NCBI GenBank assembly: GCA_902773455.1
Contig: CACYEW010000200.1
Span: forward strand, 1-6,100
Direction: 5' to 3'
DNA from: an uncultured Ruminococcus sp.
GTDB taxonomy: Bacteria; Bacillota; Clostridia; Oscillospirales; CAG-272
DNA length: 6,100 nucleotides
Shown in pieces: positions 1-5,010 of the stretch. A model generated the notes under the pieces. It had not been told where the DNA came from. It ran no database searches and saw only the letters and a program-made list of their open reading frames with translations. Made by a program: the position numbers and the translations under genes. Within the stretch, counting starts at the first letter, position 1; every line of letters starts with the position of its first letter.

Positions 1-9
1 ATTCCGAAT

Positions 10-46
10 AAAAGGTGCGGCTTGTTCAAGCCGCACCTTTTTTATT
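10..46 (+). terminator. rho-independent terminator of an upstream gene
   Basis: A perfect 14-base-pair stem (10-23 with 28-41) with loop GTTC is followed by a run of six T (38-43). The lower part of the stem is A:T, so the same hairpin followed by TTTTATT on the other strand could also stop leftward transcription, including read-through from trmB. No coding region belonging to it is visible, so the gene it ends lies left of the window. Confidence 0.9.
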
Positions 47-64
47 AAAGTTTATATAATCATA

Positions 65-93
65 TTGCATTTTTCACAGTCATACTGTATAAT
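65..93 (+). promoter_or_regulatory. sigma-A type promoter of the flavin reductase gene
   Basis: A perfect -10 box TATAAT (88-93) lies 17 bases after TTGCAT (65-70), which keeps the TTG of the -35 consensus. Transcription would begin near base 100, giving a short leader of about 20 bases before the start codon at 119. The spacing and position between a terminator and a gene support it. Confidence 0.7.
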
Positions 94-106
94 AAATACA
101 TAAAAC

Positions 107-111
107 GGAGG
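107..111 (+). promoter_or_regulatory. ribosome binding site that decides the start at 119
   Basis: GGAGG ends 7 bases before the ATG at 119 but only 1 base before an in-frame ATG at 113. The second ATG is therefore the likely true start. Confidence 0.8.
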
Positions 112-118
112 TATGGTC

Positions 119-700
119 ATGAGTAAAGTCAACTGGAAAGGCTCGGCGCTGCTTTCTCCTTTGCCGGTCGTCGCCGTAACGTGCGGCGATATGGAAAAAT
201 CAAATATAATCACGATAGCGTGGACGGGAATAATAAACTCCGATCCGCCGAAAACGTACGTATCGGTCAGACCGGAGCGTTTTTCACATAAGATCATTTC
301 GGAAACGAAGGAGCTGTGTATAAATCTGACGCCGTCGCAGATCATAAGACAGGTCGACTGGTGCGGCGTAAGATCCGGGCGCGACGTTGATAAATTCGAA
401 AAAACGAAGCTCACGAAAGAGCCGTGTACTTGTATCGGCTGCCCGCAGATAGCGGAAAGTCCGCTGACGCTCGAATGCAAAGTGACGGACGTGATCAGCC
501 TCGGATCGCACGATATGTTCATTTGCGATATCGTTTCGGTAAACGTCGACGGTAAGCTGCTCGACGAACAGGGTAAGCTTCATCTCGAAAAGGCGGGACT
601 TGCCGCTTACTGCCACGGCGAATATTTCGCGCTCGGCAAAAAGATCGGCAAGTTCGGATTTTCACACGCAAAGAAGAGAGCTCAGAGTCACAAGAGATAA
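119..700 (+). CDS. flavin reductase family protein (flavoredoxin-like)
   Basis: This 193-residue protein fits the Flavin_Reduct (PF01613) family, small FMN-binding split-barrel proteins that either reduce free flavin with NAD(P)H or carry FMN as an electron carrier. Family patterns seen are the N-terminal NWKGS...SPLPVVAVTCGD, the central block around residues 30-60 (NIITIAWTG, NSDPP, VSVRPER), WCGVRSGRDVDKF at 81-93, AESPLTLECKV at 112-122, GSHDMF at 129-134, and the C-terminal HGEYFALGKKIGKFG at 166-180. Length is normal for the family and there is no signal peptide, so it should be cytoplasmic. The start at 119 is chosen over 113 from the ribosome binding site. It has its own promoter and appears to be a single-gene unit. 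The redox partner cannot be read from context. A cysteine cluster (C103, C105, C108) is unusual to my recollection of the family. The family call is sure; physiological role unknown. Confidence 0.92.
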   Translation: MSKVNWKGSALLSPLPVVAVTCGDMEKSNIITIAWTGIINSDPPKTYVSVRPERFSHKIISETKELCINLTPSQIIRQVDWCGVRSGRDVDKFEKTKLTKEPCTCIGCPQIAESPLTLECKVTDVISLGSHDMFICDIVSVNVDGKLLDEQGKLHLEKAGLAAYCHGEYFALGKKIGKFGFSHAKKRAQSHKR

Positions 701-1320
701 GCGCGGAGCATATTGATCTTTTTGCCCTGACTTGCGAAATTCCTTTCGTATTCGGTCATCACGTTTCCCTCGGCGTACGGGCTGTTATGCAGGTCGTAAG
801 TCACGTCGCGGATCTCGAATCCCGATTCCTTCAGCTCCGATAAAGAAAACTCGAAAAGCTGAAGGTCGTCGGTCTTCATAAAGACCGACCCGTCTCCGGT
901 CAGGATCTGCTTATATATATCGAGAAAAGCTCTGTACGTGAGTCTGCGTTTTGCGTGACCCTTTTTCGGCCACGGATCGGAGAAATTCAGATAAATACGT
1001 TCTATACTGTGCGGCGCGATGCGGTCGGCGAGGTATGCCGCGTTGAAGGCGGCGAGCCTTACGTTTCCGTATGCTCCCGCTTTGACCTTCTCGGCGGCGA
1101 GCATAAGCACGTCCGGTATCCTTTCGATCGCTATGAAATTCACGTCCGGCATGGCGGCGGCCGTACCGCAGATAAAGTCGCCTTTACCGCATCCGATCTC
1201 GAGATGCGTGGGCTTTTCGTTTGCAAAGACCGTTTTCGGATCGTTTATACCGTCTCCGAGAATGTAGTCTCCGCACGCCTGCAGTCTCTGCGCGCCGTAT
1301 TTTTTCTTTCTCATCCTCAT
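688..1320 (-). CDS. trmB: tRNA (guanine-N7-)-methyltransferase
   Basis: TrmB transfers a methyl group from S-adenosylmethionine to N7 of guanine 46 in the variable loop of many tRNAs. The 210-residue product has the expected length and motifs in order: the MRMRKKK start typical of Bacillota TrmB, SAM-binding motif I EIGCGKGDF (41-49), ERIPDVL (66-72) after the second strand, the signature NFSDPWPKKGHAKRRL (112-127), and the C-terminal TEYERNFASQGKKI (189-202). The Rossmann-like fold carries no membrane or signal segment. The ATG at 1320 is preceded by GGGAG at a rather long 12-base distance. It is transcribed leftward, from the promoter at 1441-1469, with an AT-rich leader of about 114 bases. 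Its last 13 bases overlap the 3' end of the convergent flavin reductase gene, with no terminator between them. Identification is firm. Confidence 0.97.
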   Translation of the reverse strand: MRMRKKKYGAQRLQACGDYILGDGINDPKTVFANEKPTHLEIGCGKGDFICGTAAAMPDVNFIAIERIPDVLMLAAEKVKAGAYGNVRLAAFNAAYLADRIAPHSIERIYLNFSDPWPKKGHAKRRLTYRAFLDIYKQILTGDGSVFMKTDDLQLFEFSLSELKESGFEIRDVTYDLHNSPYAEGNVMTEYERNFASQGKKINMLRAYLL

Positions 1321-1405
1321 AATTGCCGTTAACTCCCGATAAAATTTAATTTTTTATAGATTATTTTTAAAAAAATAAATTTAGTATATTTTTTTCAAAA
1401 AATAT

Positions 1406-1450
1406 GTGATATAATATATGAAATATTCGGTAACGAACTTATTATATCAC
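1406..1450. repeat. inverted repeat holding two face-to-face -10 boxes
   Basis: GTGATATAATA (1406-1416) is repeated as its exact reverse complement at 1440-1450, with a 23-base spacer; T1405/A1451 extends the symmetry by one pair. Each arm is the extended -10 of one of the two promoters, so the repeat may be promoter symmetry, an operator for a dimeric regulator, or both. Confidence 0.75.
1407..1415 (+). promoter_or_regulatory. extended -10 promoter of the HAAS/DUF4097 operon
   Basis: TGATATAAT is a perfect extended -10 element (TG at 1407-1408, TATAAT at 1410-1415). The -35 position 17 bases upstream is only AT-rich, so activity would lean on the TG motif and the A/T tracts at about 1345-1405, which resemble UP-element DNA. 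Predicted start is near 1422, leaving a leader of about 88 bases before the TTG at 1510. Confidence 0.6.
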
Positions 1451-1469
1451 AAAAAAACGAGCAAATCAA
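1441..1469 (-). promoter_or_regulatory. sigma-A promoter of trmB, extended -10 type
   Basis: Read on the minus strand, TTGATT (1469-1464) is followed after exactly 17 bases by TATAAT (1446-1441), with the TG of an extended -10 (1449-1448). Transcription would begin near 1434 and run left into trmB. The -10 is the mirror copy of the rightward -10 at 1406-1415. Confidence 0.7.
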
Positions 1470-1474
1470 GATTG

Positions 1475-1490
1475 AAACGTGAAAACGTGA
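1475..1490 (+). repeat. tandem 8-base repeat in a 5' leader
   Basis: AAACGTGA occurs twice in direct succession (1475-1482, 1483-1490), just before the AAGGAGG ribosome binding site. It would be in the untranslated leader of the gene at 1510. It is short and may be chance or a binding site. Confidence 0.5.
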
Positions 1491-1495
1491 AAATA

Positions 1496-1503
1496 AAGGA
1501 GGT
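1496..1503 (+). promoter_or_regulatory. strong ribosome binding site deciding a TTG start
   Basis: AAGGAGGT is a near-perfect Shine-Dalgarno sequence placed 7 bases (counted from GGAGG) before TTG at 1510. A TTG at 1506 is out of frame and soon meets a stop, so 1510 is the start. Confidence 0.85.
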
Positions 1504-1509
1504 AATTGT

Positions 1510-2439
1510 TTGAGTAAGGAGTTTTTATTTGCTCAAATAGCCAAATGCCTTGAAAGCGGCGGTATGGATGAAGAATCCGTCAAAAAAAGCATATCCGCCT
1601 TATCCGACGCATTTTCCGCGTCGGACGACGAGACGTTTGAAAAAAAGATAAAAGCGTCCGGCGGAGCGGAAGGAATAGCTTCTCAGCTTTTAGCGCAGTA
1701 TAACAAAGAAAACGCCGAAAAAGAAGACGGCTCGGAAGAGACAGCCGAAGCGGAAGAAACGGAGAATACCTCCGGCGACGATGAAAAAAGCGACGACGAG
1801 AAGGTAAAAAACCTCAACATCCTTCTTGACGACGATATGTTCTCCGACGACGGGGAACCGATCAAGACCGAAGAACGCGCGGAGGAGGAGCAGACCGACG
1901 CCGACGAGTTTTTCAGCGACGAGTCTGAGGCCGTTTCAAAAACCGGTAAAAACAAACCCGTCAAGGTAGATTTGGCAAAGAAAAAGAAAAACAAAAGCGC
2001 GGCAAAAAAGAAAAAACCGCTTACCGAACGCGGAAAAACGGTCTATATCCTCAGCCTTTGCTTACTTATACCGCTGATCGTCGCCGTTATCGCGGCGCTC
2101 ACCGTAATAATCCTTGCGCTGTATATAGGCTTCGCGGTGCTCGCAATAGTCTGTTCCGTGGCGCTCGTGCTTATCGCGGCGCTCGGTACGGCGCTCTCGA
2201 TCGTCGCCATAGTATACGGCGTTATCCAGCTTTCGGTCGCGGTGCCGATAGGTCTGTATGAAATGGGCATCGGTATAGTCGTCGGCGGCGCTACGCTCGC
2301 GGCGTCGATACTGCTTTACAATTTCGTCGTAAGGTTCGTGCCTTTCATGTTCAGGGCTCTGTTCGTATTCTACAGATTCCTTTGCAGGCAGATCTCGAAG
2401 CTGATAGGTCTTGTGAGAGGAGCGTGCAGTAAATTATGA
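1510..2439 (+). CDS. HAAS/DUF1700-like membrane protein
   Basis: The 309-residue product has three parts. Residues 1-65 look like the short helical HAAS domain found at the N terminus of DUF1700 proteins, ending in a GGAEGIASQLLAQY helix that resembles the typical G-x-x-x-x-I-A-x-x-L-L ending. Residues about 66-142 are a long, very acidic, low-complexity linker; 148-176 are a lysine-rich stretch next to the membrane. Residues 178-272 hold about three strongly hydrophobic segments (roughly 178-205, 207-240, 250-272), and the C-terminal tail (273-309) is basic with one more hydrophobic patch. Positive charges suggest the N-terminal part is cytoplasmic. The start is TTG. The stop overlaps the next start (ATGA), so it is translationally coupled to a DUF4097 protein, the usual partner of this family. 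HAAS proteins often neighbour PadR-type regulators; none is present here. The acidic linker is longer than I would expect. Assignment of HAAS is by pattern and moderately sure. Confidence 0.72.
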   Translation: MSKEFLFAQIAKCLESGGMDEESVKKSISALSDAFSASDDETFEKKIKASGGAEGIASQLLAQYNKENAEKEDGSEETAEAEETENTSGDDEKSDDEKVKNLNILLDDDMFSDDGEPIKTEERAEEEQTDADEFFSDESEAVSKTGKNKPVKVDLAKKKKNKSAAKKKKPLTERGKTVYILSLCLLIPLIVAVIAALTVIILALYIGFAVLAIVCSVALVLIAALGTALSIVAIVYGVIQLSVAVPIGLYEMGIGIVVGGATLAASILLYNFVVRFVPFMFRALFVFYRFLCRQISKLIGLVRGACSKL

Positions 2440-3413
2440 AACCGGTATCAGTAATATTTCTCATAGTGTCGGGAATAATGATCATAGTCGGTCTTCTCGT
2501 ATGCTCTTTCGCAATGGTGCAGGCGAACAATCAGGATATCGACCTTTACGATATGAAGATCGAAGACGGTCAGTCCAAAGCCGAATACGATTTTTCCGAA
2601 GACGTTTTCAACCGCATTCAGATCTCCGTCGGCAAATGCGAAGTCAACGTGATCTGCGGCGCGGACGAAAACAAAGTGGTTATAAAGAACTTCTCGTCAG
2701 CAGGCTACGTGTGCGAGGTGCAGAACAGATCGCTAGTGATCGAGGATACGATCAATATACTTGATTTCACGGATCTTGCCCAGGGCAATTTCAGATTCAA
2801 GGGCTTCCGCTATTATCTGCGCGACAGAAAGATCACCGGGACCGATAAATCCGTAACGGTTTATATAACCGATAAATTCGATATCAAAGCGATAGATATC
2901 ACCGCCGAAAAAGGCGCCGTGACCGTCAAAGGCTATGATAACGGCACCGATTACAACGTGAAAATAACCGAAGGTTCGTTTACCGCTGAAAATATCAATA
3001 CGGATTCGATGGTAAAAGTCGGGATCGGAAAAGGCTTTGTGAAGCTGAAGGAGGTCACGGCGAACGTTATTTCCGCCGAGGTCGCCGAAGGCGATATCAA
3101 CGCCGCCGTATCAGCCTCGGAAATAACGCTGCTTTCCGAAAAAGGCAATATCCTGCTTGAAAGCATGGACGATCTTAATGATTTCAACTTCACTCTGCGC
3201 GCTCCGAAATCGACCGTAACTCTCGTAGAGCTTGTCAGAAACGGAGTTTATATCGCAAATGACGCTCAGCATACGAAATTCATTCACGCAACGAGCGAAG
3301 ACGGCAAGGTCAAGGTAGACGAGTATCATGAAAGCGATGAGATCGAAGACGTCGATACCGCCCCCGCGGATACCGGCGAGCCTTCGACCGAAGCGGTCAC
3401 GGACGCCGGCTGA
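2436..3413 (+). CDS. DUF4097 family protein, membrane-anchored
   Basis: This 325-residue protein has one N-terminal hydrophobic segment (residues 5-28) that should act as an uncleaved anchor or signal, placing the rest outside the membrane. The body (about 55-300) is made of short alternating beta strands with repeated motifs such as IDITAEKGAVTVKG (153-166), VKVGIGKGFVKLKEV (193-207), ISAEVAEGDINAAV (212-225) and ITLLSEKGNILLES (230-243), the pattern of the DUF4097 right-handed beta-helical 'putative adhesin' family (PF13349). The last 30 residues are acidic, then rich in P, T, E and D, and look disordered. It begins inside the stop codon of the HAAS/DUF1700-like gene (ATGA overlap), with only a weak GAGAGG 15 bases upstream, so translation probably depends on coupling. 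Members of this family are linked to envelope-stress and surface functions, but the exact role of this one is unknown. No sortase motif is seen. Confidence 0.8.
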   Translation: MKPVSVIFLIVSGIMIIVGLLVCSFAMVQANNQDIDLYDMKIEDGQSKAEYDFSEDVFNRIQISVGKCEVNVICGADENKVVIKNFSSAGYVCEVQNRSLVIEDTINILDFTDLAQGNFRFKGFRYYLRDRKITGTDKSVTVYITDKFDIKAIDITAEKGAVTVKGYDNGTDYNVKITEGSFTAENINTDSMVKVGIGKGFVKLKEVTANVISAEVAEGDINAAVSASEITLLSEKGNILLESMDDLNDFNFTLRAPKSTVTLVELVRNGVYIANDAQHTKFIHATSEDGKVKVDEYHESDEIEDVDTAPADTGEPSTEAVTDAG

Positions 3414-3443
3414 AACGGTACGAATAATTTTCCGATCGCAGAA

Positions 3444-3503
3444 CATAATATGACGTGAGACGGACGGTTATTTTGTCCGTCGGAAAGGAAAGGTCATATT
3501 ATG
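3444..3503 (+). repeat. nested inverted repeats covering a start codon
   Basis: CATAATATGAC (3444-3454) pairs perfectly with GTCATATTATG (3493-3503); the last three bases are the ATG of the DUF378 gene. Inside lies a second stem, GACGGAC (3459-3465) with GTCCGTC (3475-3481), loop of 9. The purine-rich ribosome binding site (3482-3493) sits between the inner and outer stems. In RNA this would close over the translation start; in DNA it could be an operator. Confidence 0.7.
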
Positions 3504-3749
3504 ATCATCGTTGACAAAACGGCGCTTACGCTCGCGATAATCGGAGCGCTCAACTGGGGCGGCGTCGGCATATTCGGTTTCGATACCGTCGCGTGGATAT
3601 TCGGCGGTCAGGGCTCGATCGGAGCGAGAATAATCTACACTCTCGTGGCTCTTGCCGGCATCTGGTGCGTTTCGATACTGTTCCGCACCTGGTATGAATC
3701 GGAAAGAGAAAGAGAAGAGCTCTCCGCATACGACAATCAAACAAGATAA
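3501..3749 (+). CDS. small DUF378 membrane protein
   Basis: The 82-residue product matches the DUF378 family (PF04070), small proteins with two membrane helices and no established biochemical role. Typical features are the LAIIGALNWGGVGIFGFD block (residues 11-28), an FGG turn (34-36), and RIIYTLVALAGI (43-54). Helices span roughly 8-27 and 43-62; the charged tail (63-82, many E and R) is probably on one face of the membrane. GGAAAGGAAAGG immediately upstream gives ribosome binding. Its start codon is part of an 11-base inverted repeat. No convincing promoter was found between 3413 and 3501, and no terminator either, so it may be read from the upstream operon. A hairpin follows its stop. Confidence 0.88.
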   Translation: MIIVDKTALTLAIIGALNWGGVGIFGFDTVAWIFGGQGSIGARIIYTLVALAGIWCVSILFRTWYESEREREELSAYDNQTR

Positions 3750-3756
3750 ACAAAAG

Positions 3757-3790
3757 GTCCGATCCGTGAAAACGGACCGGACAATTTTAT
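3757..3790 (+). terminator. hairpin after the DUF378 gene, probable weak terminator
   Basis: GTCCG (3757-3761) and TCCGT (3763-3767) pair with ACGGA (3772-3776) and CGGAC (3778-3782) around a GAAA tetraloop, with one A-C mismatch: an 11-position GC-rich stem. The tract after it, AATTTTAT, is short, so termination may be partial. It lies only 14 bases before the next start codon and could also act on that gene's translation. Confidence 0.55.
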
Positions 3791-3796
3791 AAAACG

Positions 3797-4942
3797 ATGG
3801 AAAAGCTATTTGAAAAACTCAACGAACAACTGGATAACGGCGGTTTCATAAAGGCGGTCTTATCGGGCGCCTTCGATAAGACCGTCAAAAAGACCGTTTA
3901 CGAGCCCGTTTCCGTTTCGAAAGAAACGCTTTACCGCCGCGATACGTTCGATACCGACGGTAAGGATATAAGAAAAAACCTGAGACGCGACGAGTTTATC
4001 GAAGACGTTACGAAGCTCTGCACGGGCTATCGGCAGATGAATATAATATGCGTTTCGTTTTCGGCGGAGGTCCTCCGCTCGAAAAAGGGCGCGGTACATA
4101 TTTCATACGGCAAGGGCGCGGGAGCGCCCGCCGCGCCGTCCGATAACGACAGAAAAAAGAACTATATCCTCGATCCGACGGAGAAATACGATTTTCTCGT
4201 CATGCTCGGTATCGAAGATAAAGACGGCAGGATAAAAGACAAAAAGCAGAGCAAATGGAGGCAGATCAACAGATTTCTGCAGATAGTCGGCGACGTAACG
4301 CCGAAGCTTCCGGACGACGGTGCGGTGATCTGGGATCTCTGCTGCGGAAAATGCTACCTGTCTTTCGCGGTCTATTACTACTATACCGCGATCCTTCACA
4401 AAAACGTCACGCTTTACTGCGTGGACAGAAAGCGCGACGTCATCGAAGAATGCGCTTCGTACGCCGGAGCGCTTGGCTTTAACGGTATGAAGTTCATCTG
4501 CGGCGACGTTTTCAAGTGCCTGCCCGAGCGCGATCCCGATATGGTGCTGTCGCTTCACGCATGCGACGTCGCGACCGATATCGTTTTATCTGAAGCGGTC
4601 AAGAGAAACGCGAAGGTGATATTATCGTCTCCCTGCTGTCAGCACGAGCTGGCGGGTCAGCTTGACTGCCCGGATCTGCAGTTCATAACGAAAGAGCCGA
4701 TACTCAAACAAAAGCTCTGCGCGATAATAACCGACGCTCTGCGCTGCAAGCTGCTTCACGCGTCGGGCTACGCCGTTACAACGCTTGAATTCATCGATCC
4801 GGACGAGACTCCCAAAAATCTTCTCATACGCGCCGAAAAAACGGCGATACCCGAAAAGATACGGCAGAAAGAAAGACGGGAATACGACGAACTGTGCGAA
4901 AGGCTGAACGTCGATCCGATGATGAGAAAATTGCTTTCGTAA
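3797..4942 (+). CDS. SAM-dependent methyltransferase, Methyltransf_32/METTL25 type
   Basis: The 381-residue protein is a class I methyltransferase of the Methyltransf_32 (PF13679) group. Residues 1-125 form a variable N-terminal region; KYDFLVMLGI (130-139) and KWRQINRFLQIV (153-164) lead into the SAM fold, with motif I IWDLCCGKCYLSF (178-190), an acidic end of strand two CVDRK (208-212), GDVFKC (236-241), the LHACDVATD motif (253-261) and SPCCQH (278-283), both typical of this group. The C-terminal tail carries basic and acidic residues and no membrane segment. The substrate is not established; relatives are often treated as RNA or protein methyltransferases, but the sequence does not decide. 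No Shine-Dalgarno sequence is visible before ATG 3797, and a stop at 3767 in the same frame excludes an earlier start. It probably shares a transcript with the DUF378 gene, subject to the hairpin between them. Confidence 0.85.
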   Translation: MEKLFEKLNEQLDNGGFIKAVLSGAFDKTVKKTVYEPVSVSKETLYRRDTFDTDGKDIRKNLRRDEFIEDVTKLCTGYRQMNIICVSFSAEVLRSKKGAVHISYGKGAGAPAAPSDNDRKKNYILDPTEKYDFLVMLGIEDKDGRIKDKKQSKWRQINRFLQIVGDVTPKLPDDGAVIWDLCCGKCYLSFAVYYYYTAILHKNVTLYCVDRKRDVIEECASYAGALGFNGMKFICGDVFKCLPERDPDMVLSLHACDVATDIVLSEAVKRNAKVILSSPCCQHELAGQLDCPDLQFITKEPILKQKLCAIITDALRCKLLHASGYAVTTLEFIDPDETPKNLLIRAEKTAIPEKIRQKERREYDELCERLNVDPMMRKLLS

Positions 4943-4948
4943 CAAAAA

Positions 4949-4967
4949 CGGCTTGATTTCAAAGCCG
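4949..4967. repeat. short inverted repeat overlapping a -35 box
   Basis: CGGCTT (4949-4954) and AAGCCG (4962-4967) form a 6-base stem with a 7-base loop. On the plus strand no T tract follows. On the minus strand five T follow (complement of 4944-4948), so it resembles a terminator for leftward transcription. It overlaps the -35 box at 4953-4958. Confidence 0.5.
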
Positions 4968-4981
4968 CGACGTGATATAAT
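4953..4981 (+). promoter_or_regulatory. strong sigma-A promoter with extended -10
   Basis: TTGATT (4953-4958), 17-base spacer, then TATAAT (4976-4981) preceded by TGA (4973-4975). This repeats exactly the elements and spacing of the trmB promoter. Predicted transcription start is near 4988, giving a leader of about 23 bases before the ATG at 5011. Confidence 0.8.
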
Positions 4982-5000
4982 GGATCATCAGAGATATAAT

Positions 5001-5005
5001 GAGGG
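5001..5005 (+). promoter_or_regulatory. ribosome binding site for the gene at 5011
   Basis: GAGGG lies 5 bases before ATG 5011. It is the only good start signal for this open frame; no comparable signal with an in-frame ATG, GTG or TTG exists at the start of the dehydrogenase part. Confidence 0.7.
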
Positions 5006-5010
5006 ATAAT

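Noticed and set aside
178..190. Atypical motif I (CCGKC) in the methyltransferase, suspected loss of SAM binding
   Set aside because: Relatives of this group tolerate cysteine or serine in these positions as far as I recall, and the other motifs are intact; positions given here are residues of the product of 3797-4942.
52..522. 156-codon open frame on the minus strand
   Set aside because: It is a shadow of the flavin reductase gene, whose plus-strand product matches a known family throughout; the minus-strand product resembles nothing and has no start signal.
1386..1405. Nine-base AT-only palindrome ATATTTTTT-TC-AAAAAATAT
   Set aside because: A two-base spacer cannot form an RNA hairpin as such, and A and T runs are expected in this very AT-rich spacer; it is better explained as UP-element-like DNA.
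1320..1510. Search for a riboswitch, T-box or small gene in the trmB/HAAS spacer
   Set aside because: Only promoters, A/T tracts and short repeats are visible; no conserved riboswitch core and no open frame with a start signal.
4103..4558. 151-codon minus-strand frame inside the methyltransferase gene, with similar frames at 3860-4099 and 4622-4945
   Set aside because: The plus-strand frame carries the SAM-binding and LHACDVATD motifs across the same region; the reverse frames are by-products of codon use.
4995..5000. A second TATAAT just before the gene at 5011
   Set aside because: No -35-like sequence lies 16-18 bases upstream and transcription would start at about the ribosome binding site; the TATAAT at 4976 is far better placed.
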